From contig JAIQDT010005838.1 in the NCBI GenBank assembly GCA_021521415.1, positions 1 through 64,000 of the forward strand: 64,000 nucleotides of DNA. The letters run 5' to 3'. Shown here in pieces: positions 11,268 to 25,093 of the stretch. The translations under genes and the position numbers were made by a program. Each line of letters begins with the position of its first letter. The stretch's first letter is position 1. The notes beneath the pieces are model-generated. The model saw only the letters and a program-made list of their open reading frames with translations, did no database searches and was not told where the DNA came from. The DNA comes from Bidens hawaiensis (lineage: Eukaryota; Streptophyta; Magnoliopsida; Asterales; Asteraceae).

Positions 11268-12423
11268 ATGCCACAAACAATTGATCTTCTTCCACGGTAC
11301 ACCCTCTTTCTAATTTCCAGTTCTCATAGAGTCTTTTTAGCGGCCATTACTTGCAACGATGAGCCGAAAAACTTTTATCAAGCTATGCAGAACAAGAACT
11401 GGGTTGAAGCTATGAAAAGGGAGATCAAAGCCCTCGAGGAGAACAAAACTTGGACGTTAGAAACTCTGACGGAAGGGAAACGTGCTATAACAAGCCAAAT
11501 GGAGAAATTTGAAAGATATAAAGCATGGTTGGTTGCAAAGGGTTTAACACAAATAGAAGGGGTGGATTTCCATGAAACGTTCGCACCTGTGGCAAAACTC
11601 ATAACAGTGAGACCCCTACTTACAATTGCTGTCAAAAGGGACTGGGTAATACACCAACTCGATGCGAATAATGCCTTTTTACATGGAGATTTGGATGAGG
11701 AAGTGTGTATGAAGATTCCTCAGGGCTTTGCTAAGAAAAGAGAGACCAGAGTATGTCGCTTAGGTAAATCACCTTATGTCTTAAGCAGGCTTCCCGGAGT
11801 TGGTATCATAAATTTACTACAACGTTACTTGAGTTTGGTTACACCCGGTCTAAGACTGATCACTCATTGTTTACATTCATTTCCAGCAATGTATTTATCA
11901 CCATTTTGATTTACGTGGATGATGTAATAATAGCGGGAAATGACATGGGAAAGATCAATCAAACCAAAACTTAAATAGAAAATTTAGTATCAGTGGCATG
12001 GTATTAAGTCAACGAAAGTAAACGTTGGATATTCTCGAAGATAGTGGACAGATTGGTTGTCGTCCTAGTCAGTTTCTTATGGAGCAATATTTGAAACTTG
12101 ATCAGTGCACCGAAAGTGATAAGGTTAATGCTACCACAATACCGTAGACTAGTTGAAAGACTATTATATTTACAGGCGACTAGACCAGACATTGCTTATG
12201 CGGTTAATATCCTGAGTCAATTAATCTCTAATCCGCGACAAGAACATATGGAGCCTGTCATACGTGTCCTACGGTATCTCAAGTCTACACCGAGACAAGG
12301 TATTTTCTTACCTAAAATAGGAGACTTGAACCTCACTGCATATTGTGATGCTGACAGGTTGGGTTATCCATTCACACGCCGGTCGCGAACTGGCTATCTA
12401 TTGATGTTTGGAAGTGCCCCTGT
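11268..12423 (+). pseudogene. Copia A reverse transcriptase and 5' half of RNase H
   Basis: The RT begins with NWVEAMKREIKALEENKTW and continues through VDFHETFAPVAK and HQLDANNAFLHGDLDEEV. A frameshift near 11770 follows the RLGKS motif. The catalytic IYVDDVIIAGND is present in another frame at 11909-11945. The thumb to RNase H linker is open at 12098-12423 (LVERLLYLQATRPDIAYAVN; AYCDADRLGYPFTRRSRTGY). The sequence stops at GSAPV, where element 1 is inserted, and resumes at 42861. Confidence 0.92.
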
Positions 12424-12492
12424 TGTAACATCCGTTACTTTTCAAACCTGAAAACCCGACCCATTTCGAATTTTCGGTTTTGTTTTTAAATA

Positions 12493-12566
<74 letters not shown>

Positions 12567-14912
12567 CATATATATATATATATGTGTATATATATACCTA
12601 CATATATTATTATTATCGCTTCATGATACTCTCGATGATTCGCGGTTAACGATTATTGTTTGATTATTATTCATTTTATTCAAGTATCGAATCTCCGAGA
12701 ATTAAAGTAGTTATTTAAACGACAATCAAACTAATTCAGGTATAATTTGAAAATTATCAAAGCATGTAAATTTTATTTCAATCCTAAAACTTCCCAAGTT
12801 TAAGGTTCAAATTGTGAATTATAATTCAAATTCAGATTTATTATAATACCAAAGATGAGGGACTATAATTGTAAATCCTTTGAAATATATTAAAATAATA
12901 TAACCTACCAGCCCCCCCCCCCCCCCCCCCCTTTGACCCTAGGTTTTCTGGCGACTGGCCGGAATTCGGCTACCAAGTTCCGGTGAACCCAAAACAACCC
13001 CAAAAACTCATTTAAAATCCAATTAATACCTTGTAGCGACTTTAGACCATAACGGAAGCTACTAATCCTCGTTCGTAACTTATTTTAACGGCCTGTAGTG
13101 CGCGATGAAATCTCGGAAACCGCCGGAATCTATGTTGAAATTGCATTAACAATCATTAACGCGTATACGGTCCAGTTGATAATATAAATAGGATGAAAAT
13201 CATCAACACAACTCATCCCTAACATCCAATTACATTAACAAACTCTCAGTAATCTCTAATTAATCTGTCAAGTTAGTTTTCCGGCGAGCCGTGTTCATCG
13301 TCTTTTCTTCACAATACCATGTAAGTAATACATGATTATGAATCATTTTTCAGTAATGATCAAAAGCCCTAACATAGATTGAGCAAACCAGGAACGGATT
13401 TGTCAAGTTGAATCTAGGGTTTCTTTGGGAAAAAGATGATGAACCAGTATGTGTTTTAAATAAAACTGTTTCTATCTTAACATCAACAATCAGCGTGGTG
13501 CAGCAGGTTTGTTTCTTTGGGTTTGAGCCATAAGACCGGGTCATCACAATTTTGTTGTTTTAATTTTTTTATCGCTTTCCTTTCACTATATTAATTAAAT
13601 TAATAAATCAATTAAAAGTTATTTTTTAAATCAAATAAATTTTTATGAAATATAAATTATCATTTTCGACTAAAACCCAACTTTCACGCTCGTTAAACCA
13701 TTACAAATAATTTATTATCTTTCGTTACTTTACTAACTTTTAAATTCGTTAAATCTTTAAAAGTGAGTTTATTATTCTGTTGCGCTAAATTTAAATTCAT
13801 TAACTTTAAACATTAATTCGTTAATTTTAACCCGTTAAATATATTTCATTTATATCCCAGCAACTTTAATTCATTATCTTAGGTACAATCGATCAAGATA
13901 AAACTCCCATTTAAAAATCCATTCAAAGTAAAATCGTAACTCTCGTATTATTGCTAAAATTGTAAAACATAAAATAAAATAAATATTGTAAGATATTAAA
14001 TACATATTAAAATAGTCTAATATATATATAGCCATAGTTAATTAAATCACGATAGCTAGTCTTGATTTTCGTTGCATTTTCATTTATGGTTAGTGAAGTC
14101 TAATCGCTTCGGTTTCGTTACCGTGCTTTTGAATTTTATTGCGTGTTATTCATTCATTTCAAGGTGAGTTTTCATAACCCCTTTTTACATTTGCACGTTT
14201 TGGGATGTAGCACGTCCAAACTTGGTTTTCTTGTATCAAACTAAAATTCACATGCGTGTCTTGTAAGTATTTGTTTTATATCATGTTGCTTGTAAACTAT
14301 GTGATTATATGCTAGTTGTTTACTGTTTTTGTTGATGGAGAATCATACTCATAGTGGGAGGGTCCGACGAGACGTACCTGCACCGTCCATTTGTTAATGG
14401 CGGTATCATACACATACTCATAGTGGGAGGGTCCGACGGGACGTACCTGCGCCGTCCATTTTTAAATGGCGGTATTATTATCATTATTCTATACTCCAAG
14501 TAGCTCGGCGAACGGGGGTTCACTAGTAGATTTGACATATGTCAAGCGAACAAGAATATCATGTATTTACTTTTCTTTTGCTTTATGATTGAGACGAGAC
14601 ATCTTGACTTGTGAATTTTAACACTTTTTGTATTATATATATACAAAACTTTATGAATTCTCACCAACATTATTGTTGACAAAATATATTATTTTAAACA
14701 TGCTGCAGGTTGAAGTTTAAGGATTGAAGTCTAGAGTAGTTAGACCATTAGGTTACTAGAAATTCAAAGTTTATTGTATTATTATTTGCTTGTGTATTTG
14801 TGATTTATTGAAATGAAACAAATATAATTATTTTCGCTTTAATAGCGTTACGAGCTTATGAGTAATCTGTAAATCACACCCGGGTGTATTCCGCTTTAGC
14901 CGAGGTGTTACA
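12424..14912 (+). mobile_element. Element 1 5' LTR (2,489 bp)
   Basis: It starts TGTAACATCCG and ends GAGGTGTTACA. It contains a long TA run (about 12497-12590), a 20 bp C run (12912-12931) and a 69 bp tandem duplication at 14344-14480 (units beginning CATACTCATAGTGGGAGGG, each with a GGCGGTAT tail). The 3' LTR carries the same duplication at about 41306-41445. Confidence 0.92.
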
Positions 14913-14915
14913 AAT

Positions 14916-14928
14916 TGGTATCAAAGCC
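14916..14928 (+). other. Element 1 primer-binding site
   Basis: TGGTATCAAAGCC lies three bases after the LTR end and is one mismatch from the usual plant initiator-Met PBS TGGTATCAGAGCC. Confidence 0.88.
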
Positions 14929-15464
14929 GTAACTATAAGATAGGTTGTTAGACGGATCGGCCTAGTATAATTATAGTTTATTTTAGGGCCCAAATTAAAT
15001 GTATACTCTATGTGCTATGTGCCCGCACTTACAAGTTCATTCATTTGCTTTTATTTATATTTATAATATTTCATAACGTCGTCTGCACACATGTTCACAC
15101 ACATACTCTAAGGCTTAGGCCTAAAACAAGTTTTCTCAAAAGCAATTTCAAGTAATTTTCAAATTTATGTTTCTTCCTCATAAAGATGGTTCTATGTGGC
15201 GGGTATGTAATAACTGGAAGGGGGACATGCTTGTTTTCCGAACTCTTGACACCAAGGTTATTGAAACCTAAGGATAAGCAATGCGCATATATCCAATCAG
15301 ACGTCGGACCTGGTTGCTTTCCTGGAGAGTTCTGGAAGGGCATGAAACTTATTAGGCCAAAACGTACCACACCAAACGCCATACGAATCACAACTTTATG
15401 TTTTCAACCGTGATCATGTCCTCTTTGTGATAAGGATACGGTTGCATTCCTTAGGATGTCACAC

Positions 15465-16070
15465 AAGTCATGGTGGTTCATGCGATGTGTGACTCCAACC
15501 TTCAATGTTTTATAATGTGTTTTAACTAAAAGTCTGACAAGTCGTGGTGATACACGAATAAACAGCTTTTGGTTCGATTTGATTACGCATTTTGATTTAT
15601 ACGTTTTAACTGAAAGTCTATCAAGTCGTGGTGATACATGAATACCCAACTTTCGGTTCGATTTGATTACACATTTTTATTTTTATTGGAACATACAAGT
15701 TATGATGATTCATACAATGTGTGTTTCTGAACACTCAATTGTCAATATTGCAGTTTTAAAAGTCACTGGGTTATGTGAATAGTCGAATTTTAATTCATTT
15801 CCTTTACTTATATATTCATTTACTGTTTTGAAATTTCGAAAAGTCATGGTGATACATGAATAGTTGATTTTGTATTCGTTTTCTTTATTTATAAATACTC
15901 ATTATTTCGTATGTTTTGAATTGAAAACACGAAAAGTCATGGTGGTACATGAATTGTCGATTTTCAATTCGTTTTCTTTATACAATTTAATTATTATTAT
16001 GGTTTTAATTGAAAAGTCGAAAATTTATGGTGGTACATAAACACTCGATTTTCAACTCGATTTCACTACT
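15465..16070 (+). repeat. Degenerate tandem array, about eight units of 63-93 bp
   Basis: The phrase AAGTCATGGTGATACATGAA and close variants recur at about 15465, 15539, 15623, 15697, 15760, 15841, 15934 and 16021. Most are followed by a CGATTTT(C)AATTCG phrase and an AT-rich spacer. No unit is coding. Confidence 0.85.
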
Positions 16071-17032
16071 TATATTAAATTGTATTAAATCCATGTTTTA
16101 TTTCAAAATTGATAATTTTTCATATGTTTACTCGAAATTTTACGAAATTTAGCACCGACTCATGAGCATTTCAAATTTTGCGTTGCGCGATTATATTTCT
16201 TTATTTATAATTTATATAGATGGATTCCGATTTTAGGATACGAATTTCATATTTTTTCCCCACACTTCACGCCTCGTGACATGTCTTCTCATTCTCCTCG
16301 AAGTTGCCCTCGAAACTGTACCCACAAAACGACAACCTAGAGCATCGAGTAAATGACCACTGTGATCCTGGCCATGATTTCCACTAACCACCACAATACA
16401 TTCAAACCTCAAACCATGCCTAAGTCAATCCAAACCCAACATAACTCTTGGATATTCAAACCTAACCCAGCAAAGATATTTACATGAGAATCCACCACTC
16501 CTCTACCGCGATGTCGAAATACTTCAAGCTATGAAAATTTCGGCTACCTTATCAACTCTTTCCACGAAACTATACATACCTAACACTACACGTTTATTCT
16601 CATGATTTGTTGCCCAACCATTCATACAAAACCTTCTACCTTACCTTATACTCATACTTCAAGCCTGCACTATTGTAGAAACTCGAACACACCGGCAAGA
16701 CGCTGAAAAACCTAACTCGTTTCCGCTGTGCGATACCTCACCCTGCGTACCTCGTCCTATTGTTTATTCGTTTTTCGGCATCAACACTTAATCTTTTCAA
16801 AGTCATCAACCATGCTTAAATTTTTACTTTTTTTTAAATAAATAATTTTCCTTGCTATTCTTCAACGTTTATTCTCTTATAAACATCTTTTACTTGGAAT
16901 TTCAAATCTCGATTATTTTAATTAGTCAATTAATAAAAATACATATTCATATACCCTCAAAATATTTTTGTCATATGAAATATATTCAAGTCAATTAATA
17001 AAAATATTTTTGTCATATGGCTCATTTTTATC

Positions 17033-17083
17033 ACTATTATTATTACTATTAATACCTTTATTATTATTATTACTATTAATACC

Positions 17084-17122
<39 letters not shown>

Positions 17123-17155
17123 ACCTTTATTATTATTATTATTACTATTAATACC

Positions 17156-17196
<41 letters not shown>

Positions 17197-17230
17197 TAAT
17201 ACCTTTATTATTATTATTACTATTAATACC

Positions 17231-17265
<35 letters not shown>

Positions 17266-17330
17266 CATTATTATTATTATTATCAATATTATTATTATTA
17301 TTATTATTATTATCAATATTATATTTATTA
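17033..17330. repeat. ATT-based minisatellite with ATTAATACCTTT spacers
   Basis: Runs of ATT are punctuated by about seven copies of ATTAATACCTTT, giving a compound repeat of variable period (about 25-60 bp). The long open frames here (poly-Leu on plus, poly-Asn or poly-Ile on minus) are artefacts of the trinucleotide repeat. Confidence 0.95.
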
Positions 17331-17624
17331 TAAAACACTTAAAATAAAATAAAATAGTTTGCTTTAAACAATCCCTATTCCGTGAAGCTATTATATTATC
17401 ATCAACGAGTTATTCGATCTAGCGATCTCTATTTTTCTAAAACGTCGCCCAACTGAAAATCTTTTACATGAAAAAAAATCATTTTTTTTCTCCCAAGTTT
17501 TTGGTCAACGCCAATGAGTTTCGGTTAAGAAATCATGGCACCGCCCACCCTAGCATTCATACCAAAGACCCACCTACCCTCGAGAAGACAAGCGCAGCGG
17601 GCAACATTTTTTTTTCCTTTTCGC

Positions 17625-17625
<1 letters not shown>

Positions 17626-17681
<56 letters not shown>
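17626..17681. repeat. (ATT)n microsatellite
   Basis: About eighteen uninterrupted ATT units in the element 1 interior. Confidence 0.95.
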
Positions 17682-17683
<2 letters not shown>

Positions 17684-19319
17684 TTCTTTTCTTTGTTCTT
17701 TCCGTTTGAATGAAGTCTCCATGTACTCTAAATTTTCAATGATATTGATGATTTTATGTTTGCATTTTATCGATCTGATTTACTATTCTCACTAAGCATG
17801 ACACACATCCCATGCGTTAAGTAAGATTTGGTTAACTCTTGAATTGATTCAATCTAACGGTCTATGACCGGTTAACCCCAAACGTAAGCGTTAGTGGAAA
17901 CCAAGACCATGTGCATGGTTATGTTCATGGTTATCTAATAGAAATGGTAATCAACCTTTTGGCTGCCTATGACCGGTTTACTTTCAAGCCGGGGCTATGT
18001 TTTTAGCTAAAGACATAGGTATCTAATAGGAGCCTCATGTACTTGTTCTATGATTTGATATCCTATTTGCGATTTACCAATGTCTCAATGCGGACGTCTG
18101 AAACATAAACCTATCCCCGTGGCGGTTAAACTTCCCCTGGGATTATTGATGCTAACATCCTTGCGTCATTATTTCACATTTCCTTATGTTTTCACGAAAT
18201 TTTAGTCCTTCATGACCGTAATGTTTCATGTATTTAACTTATGATTCATTTACCATAGTATCCTTAATATTAAGGTTTTTCTTTTGACTTTAATGCTCCG
18301 TTAATTTATTTCATCCTTCAACCTTTTGTTTAGATATTTTTTAAATTCTAGAATTTTTTTATTATACAATTATTTCGTTGGTTACTATTATTTATCTTGA
18401 TATTTGACCTCAAGGACTTGTTTATATACTTTTGTTATTTTTAATCCTTATAGTTTATTGTTCTTGATTTAAAAGTTTTCATATAAGAATTTATTTTTAA
18501 ACCCACACAATGGGGTGGATTATGTGGACCATCCGATGATAAAGGTAATTATGGGTCGACACGTAATTATCCAAGTCCTCGCATGGAAGACATAATAAGT
18601 ATGTTGTGTGAAATAATTTGGAACCTGGAATGATTTTAGAACGACGGGACAAATGCAGTATGATAAGGACATGGTGGATACGCCACTGGTACATCCTATA
18701 TATAAGTGTCCTTGTCGATTTTCCATTTGCGGCATCTCTCGGGTCATTCAAAGAACGACAATATTGTTTTTATTTAATTATGTGTATATAATCGTAAAAA
18801 AAAATTTAACAACTCCATGTATTAGTTGTTTTCTAATAAAATTTTATTCTATTTTAATTTCGGGACAAAATTTCTAAAAGTTGTGAATCCTGTAACATCC
18901 GTTACTTTTCAAACCCAAAAACCCGACCCATTTCGAATTTTCGGTTTTGTTTTTAAATACATACATATATATACACACACACACACACGCATATTATTAT
19001 TATCGTTTCATGATACTCTCGATGATTCGTGGTTAACGATTATTGTTTGTTTATTATTCATTTTATTCAAGTATCGAACCCCGAGAATTAAAGTTGTTAT
19101 TTAAATAATCATCAAACTCATTCGAGTATAATTCAAAAATTATCCAAGCATGTAAAAGTTATTTCAATCATAAAACTTCCCAAGTTTAAGGTTCAAATTG
19201 TGAATTATAATTCAAATTTAGATTTATTATAATACCAAAGATGAGGGACTATAATTGTAAATCCTTTGAAAAAAATTAAAATAATATAACCTATCAGCCC
19301 CCATCCCCCCCCCCCCTTT

Positions 19320-22100
19320 TGTAAGACCCTGAAACCCGGGAATCCTACAGTTGGTCATCATATCAAAAAATTCTCAAAAATTTAAAACCAATCAAGTTCA
19401 TCTTATTAAAACCAGTTCAGAGTAATAAACAGCGGAATAGTAAATATCAAATTTTCCAAAAACCGGGAAGAGTGCCCAAAAACCAAAACTTAAATGTTTA
19501 AAGTAACCAATGAATAGAAAACATTTTGCGTTATAATTCCCCGACTAGATATGCCTTCAACCGTCCGAGTAGTCTCGAGCAGGTCCAAGCGATAGCTCCC
19601 TACTTCTCAACCTGAAAATCAATCTAGCATACACACAAAGTCAGCTAGAGCTGAGTGAGTTCAAGTTTTTATAAACAATATTCATAGTTTACTTCAAAGG
19701 TTTCGATCCAAAACAGTAAGGGGAATGATAAGCAAATAAATAAATAAATATCACCAAATAATACATTCATGGTCGAACACACGTACACCAGCCTCTCCAC
19801 CACGAGTCAAGACTCGAGTAATATATTTGACCCAGACGCGGTAAGACATAAGCACGTGACACGAGCCTCTCCACCACGAGTCAAACCCGAGTAATATATT
19901 TGACTTGGTCATGGTTTACACATCCAAACACGTGATACGGGCCTCTCCACCATGAGTATAACCCGAGTAATATATTGACCCGATCACGGTTTAACATACA
20001 ACGGGCCTCTCCACCACGGCATTTTAAAACCTGAGTAATATATTTGACCCGCCTTAATGATGATCACGCCACACTGGCCTCTCCACCACGGGATTTAAAA
20101 CCCGAGTAATATATGTGACCCGGCTGTAATTCACCATGCACACACACATCAATAAGCCTACTCACATAATTCTTAGTCACAAGGAACTAAATAATATCAA
20201 CAATCGTAGGGTATAAGGTAATATATAATAGTAAGTCCAAAATACGAACTACAGTAAATGGGTCTACTCGTATTCAATTAACACCAAGCCTAATAACATC
20301 CTCGAGTCTAGACCATAAACAATGTATATAACCTTAAGGAATTTATGATCAAAACGAATATAAAATATCCTAAGGCATAGAATATAATCCATACCAGATT
20401 TCATAAATGCACAAATATTAACAAGACAATACAATGTCCTTCAAATCGTTTTAATGAGTAAAATCGGGTAAAATTCGCAGTTGAGTCTGTATGCCAGCAC
20501 AGAACATAAAAAGAGTTAAAAGCGGGCAACATGAACTAACCTGATATGAGGCACACAGTCAACAACGAGCTAGAGAATCCCTTAGTATTCCCACAACTAA
20601 AACACTTGTCGGATTACACGCAAAGATTACTAACGGAACCGAACCGACTCGTTTATCCTACGAGGCGTTCTAGCATGGTTTAATTTACCTAAAGCCTCGG
20701 CCTTACCAAGTTCAATTACAACACCCCCGGAGCCTTGTATTTACCAAAACCTCCCTTAGCTAATCCCGGTGACAAAGAATTCCCAAAATACCCCCGGGAG
20801 TTGCTAGCTGAACGAATATGCGCGTTTATGAGTTGTTTATGCTCTTATCAACCAACTCAGCCCCGTGTAGACCAAATTTAATAAAATCATAGCCAACAAG
20901 TCCACACGACACTACACAAGTTGGATGGGTCGGTAACTCGCAAGCATAACGCACCAACTATCAAATAAACGCGAATGCGCGTTGTACCGACCCGTTTGAG
21001 TAACCGACAACCAATTCAGCCCCAATACATAAAAAAATCATTTTTCCATAGCCCGTATATCAAACCAAAGTTACAAAAACTGAATTGGTTGTTAATTCCT
21101 TCAAACCTCGCGCTAAACGCAACAATTTAACAATCTAGACAACCGAACACTAGTTTTCAATCTATCACTAGTTGACCAATCAAACAAAAATCATAGCTCA
21201 CGATATTAAAGTATGCTACACTAGACATACCTAAGAAGATTATGGAGCAAGAACCTCAATCAAAACAGCCCCGAAAGTGTTCAAAAGAACACACAAAAAT
21301 CATAAAAATTCCTCCAACACAGAAAGGTACGTGCAGTTATTTTAGTGCGCAGCAAAAGGGTTTTATTTGTTTAAACATAATTACCAAACCAAATTGATAG
21401 ATTCTAATTGGGTTGTAATCTTAACTCAAAATTTGAACTTTCAGAAGTGGAATCAACCAATTTGGACTTGTCAAAAAAGAGTTATGATGTCGGGAAGACA
21501 GACCAGAATCCGTCACCCCGCATCAACTTTGACACACGATCTTATAAAATCATAAAAACCATTCAAATCTCATCCAAAAAATTACATATTATACCTTTTT
21601 GGAAACTAGACTCATAGTAAAAATCATGGAATCAAGAATCGGTTAAAAACAATCAATTTTCATCGAGTTACAGACCAAACAATAAACGAGTACGAATCTG
21701 TCAGAAACTGTTTTAATCAAAACTCAAACCCTAACATGATTTTGACAACTCTAGTGTTCAATAAAAGGTTTAATGGTGAAAAACAGAATCCTTGATGTAA
21801 TACTAACCTTGAATTGGATGTTTCACACTTAGAACTTGGTTGGAAAAAGAAAGTGATAGGGGTTTTGGCAGCTATGTTCTACCGATCTAAAGTCACCATG
21901 GGGTTAGGGTTTTAATTTTTTTTTTTTGATATAATATAATAATAATATAACACTTTAGCCTCTCCACTTTGCTAATGGTTGAAACTTGGACGAAAGGTTA
22001 AGTAGGTTAAGTTTACGAGATCGGCCAGGAGGACCTTTAAGATGCCGGAACGAGTCACGGTTAGGCATAACCCTTCTTACGGAAATTCACGGACGTTACA
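19320..22100 (-). mobile_element. Element 2 3' LTR (2,781 bp, minus)
   Basis: Read on minus it begins TGTAACGTCCGTGAATTTCC and ends GGTCTTACA. It is largely the same as the partner LTR. One difference is an extra stretch of about 95 bp near 20830-20925 that is missing from the partner at about 38550. The partner in turn has about 130 bp near 38930-39075 that is absent here. Confidence 0.9.
19790..20140 (-). repeat. Five-unit tandem repeat in element 2 LTR
   Basis: The phrase GCCTCTCCACCACGAGT or GGGATTT, followed by CCCGAGTAATATATTTGACC, occurs five times at a spacing of about 65-76 bp. The same array is at about 37523-37875 in the other LTR, and a two-unit diverged version is in element 3 near 36605-36715. 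Confidence 0.9.
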
Positions 22101-22752
22101 AGTCTACCCCCTTAAAATGGGATTCATCCCCGAATCCCATCGCAACAGGAACAGACGCGGATAGAGACGAAACCTAATCATCTAATTACACAAGAGGACG
22201 ATAGGGACAAAACCTCGACTAGCGCCTGAGTCAAACAAGAACGAGACTTAAACCTTAAGAAGTAAAAGGAAAAGAACCTAGAGTGATAGCATGCTATGCC
22301 TCAGCTAAACAATCACGCGTAAAACGTTCAAGAGGTTGAGAAATGAGCTGGAGAATTTAAGAAACGAGGGGAACTTTAACGCTAAGACATGAGTATTAGT
22401 CATATCCTATCCCTACAAAGACAGAACCCTAACACAGTCAAGCACAAGTAGTATTTAGAAAATGGAAGGTAACGGTAAACTGCTAATAACGTTTATCAAG
22501 TGTTATTAATTGTTTACTTTACCCGCCCATCCAAAGCACCCCCAACCCCTAACCATATTAGCATTCCATCTAACACTTAAGAAATTATTCATGGAATGAA
22601 ATCTTAAAACTTGTAAGAATGACTAAACAATTTAAAATTTCCTCTTGGCGTGCAGCTACTCGCAGTTGGCATTTCTAGTCTTTTCTTTTACAGTTCGAGT
22701 CCAAGCATTCGGGAATGCTCGGATCCCTCGAACCATGGCTCTGATACCAACT
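22101..22752 (-). other. Element 2 interior with PBS and polypurine tract only
   Basis: On minus the sequence next to the 5' LTR is TGGTATCAGAGCCATGG (22733-22749), an exact initiator-Met PBS. Next to the 3' LTR is AAGGGGGTAGACT (22101-22113), a good polypurine tract. Just inside that tract the minus strand reads FGDESHFKGVDL then stop, similar in style to the last residues of chromovirus Pol. Otherwise I see no coding sequence. Confidence 0.88.
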
Positions 22753-25093
22753 TGTAAGACCCCGAAACCCAGGAATTCTACAGTTGGTCATCATATCCAA
22801 AAATTCTCAAAAATTTAAAACCATCAAGTTCATCTTATTAAAATCAGTTCAGAATACTAAACAGCGGAATAGTAAATACCAAAATTCCCAAAAACCGGGA
22901 AGAGTTGTAATGCCCGTAAATTTCGTTAATCGGCTCGATCGTTTATAAAGGTTCGTTTAAAAGTCAAGGTTTCATCTTTCTATTTTAGAGCCTTGTAATA
23001 CGTTTTAAATGTCCGTTTATCCATCCTTTTTCCCAAAACATCGCCTCCTATAACTTAAAGTGTTATATTAGTATGTAGCACCCGACATTTTCGTTTAACG
23101 GCATGCACGTTGTAGAGTTTGTATAATTCTCGGGTTTGATCCGGCATACTTCGGGGACCTCCTTGACATTCCCGTAAGTCAAACTAATTAACTTTTTCAT
23201 CCAACTTGTTACATATTTCTAATTGGAGGGCCTAGGGTGTAACATTCTATATTATATCAAAAAAAAAACCCTAAGCCCCCTTTTCCTTCAGCCGATCGGA
23301 AGAAGAAGCAGACCCCAAGCCCCTGTTTTTTTTTCTTTTCCAGCCATAATAAAGGTGTGAAACTCTAATTCAAGGTTAGTCCTACTCTAATACAAGTTTT
23401 TTTCACCATTAAACCCATTGTGGAACATGTTAGGGTTGAGTTTAGAAGATAACAGTTTCTGGCAGATTCGTACTCGTTTATCGTTTGGTTTGTAACACGA
23501 CGAAAATTTATTTTTTTTGATCGATTCTTGTTTCTATAATTTTCTAAATTGATTCTAGTTTCCATAAAGGTATAATATGTAATTTTTGGACGAGATTTGA
23601 ATGGTTTTTATGATTTTATAAGATCGAGTGTCAAAGCTGATGCGGGATGACGGATTCTGGTCTGTCTTCCCGACATCAAAACTCTTTTTTGACAGATCCT
23701 AATTGGTTGGTTTAACTTCTAGAACTTAATATTTTGAGTTAGGAATCAAACCCAATTGGATTCGTTTAATTTGGTTGGGTAATGATTTTAATAAAAATAA
23801 AACCATTTTGTTGCGCACTAAAATAGCTGCACATACCTTTCTGTGTTGGTAGAATTTTTATGATTTTTGTATCCACTAGAAAAATATAATAAAAAATATT
23901 TTTATAAATATAATACATTTATGCAACTCTGGTAAAAATTTCATAATTTATTTCTATGTTTTTCCTATGTAATAAAATAAATCTTTACATGCTAAAATCT
24001 GCACGTTATACTCGTTATTGATCTATTCGTTCGTTTTAGGCTTAACCGGTGGCTGTCCATTCGAGTACCTTTTGGGGCTTTTTTAAGTGAGGTTTTGCTC
24101 CATAATATTCCTAGGTATGTCTAATATATTATACTTTTGTATCGTTCACTTTGGTGCTCGTTTGATTGGTCAACTAGTGGTAGATTGAAAGTTAGGATTC
24201 GGTTGTCTAGAATAGTGAATTGTTGCGTTTAACGCGAGTGTTGAAGTAATTAACGACCAATTCAGTTTGGGTGAGTTCGGTTCGGGTTACGGGCTGTTGG
24301 AAAATTATTTTTATAAGTATTGGGGCTGAATTGGTTGTCGGTTACTCAAACGGGTCGGTACAACACGTATTCGCGTTTATTGAATAGTTGGTGCGTTGTG
24401 CTTGTGAGTTACCGACCCATTCAACTCGTGTAGCGTTGTGTGGACTTTTTGGCTGTGAATTTATCAAATTGGGTCCACACGGGGCTGAGTTGGATGTAAA
24501 GTGCCTAAACAACTCTTAAACGCGCATATTAGTCTCACCTAGTGCTTCCGGGGATAATTTGAGAATTCTTTATTTCTGGGATTTTAAAATGGTGGTTTTG
24601 GTAAATATAAGGCCCCGGGGGCTGTTGTAATTGAAATTGGTAAGGATGAGGCTTAGGTAACTCAAACCATGTTAGAACACTTCGTAGGATAAACGAGTTG
24701 GTACGGTTTAGTTAGTAATCTTTGAGTGCAATCCGACAGGTTGTGAATTGTGGATTTGATTAGAGGTTCTCTAGCTCGTTGTTGATTGTGTGCCTCGTGT
24801 CAGGTGAGTTGCCTCTTTTCACTCTTTTCAAGTTTTGGGCTAGCATATACACCGTATTACAATCTTACCCGATTTTACTCGTTTAAACTCTTTGGATGGT
24901 ATTACATAGCCTTATTTGTATTTGCGGACTTATGAAACTATGTGTGAATTATATTCTATGCCTTAGGATATTTGAGACTCGTTTATGGTCATATATTCCT
25001 TAAGGTTAGATATATTACTTATGGCCTAGGCTCAAGGATATAGGCTTACTCGTATCATAGCATGTCTTGAGATGATATTTATGTATGTATACG

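Larger units (their letters stand above)
14929..18890 (+). other. Element 1 noncoding interior
   Basis: About 4 kb without a credible reading frame. It contains a degenerate tandem array (15465-16070), a C/A-rich stretch (16240-16780) and ATT repeats. It ends in CGGGACAAAATTTCTAAAAG followed by TTGTGAATCC. The expected G-rich polypurine tract is not recognisable directly before the 3' LTR, so the tract has either decayed or is atypical. Confidence 0.75.

Noticed and set aside
12912..12931. Run of 20 C (also near 19303-19316, 44566-44576 and 45021-45032)
   Set aside because: Possibly a real homopolymer or an assembly or base-calling artefact. No structure beyond the run is visible, so it is not reported as functional.
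16957..17338. Open frames of 115-121 codons on both strands
   Set aside because: They are poly-Leu, poly-Asn and poly-Ile translations of an ATT trinucleotide repeat, not genes.
17468..17795. Frames of 81 and 86 codons running into poly-Leu or poly-Tyr
   Set aside because: The length comes from the (ATT)n tract. No family is recognised, and they lie in the noncoding interior of element 1.
19790..20140. Five-unit repeat considered as a CRISPR-like array
   Set aside because: The units are degenerate, contiguous and inside a plant LTR, and the partner LTR carries the same array. It is an ordinary LTR tandem repeat.
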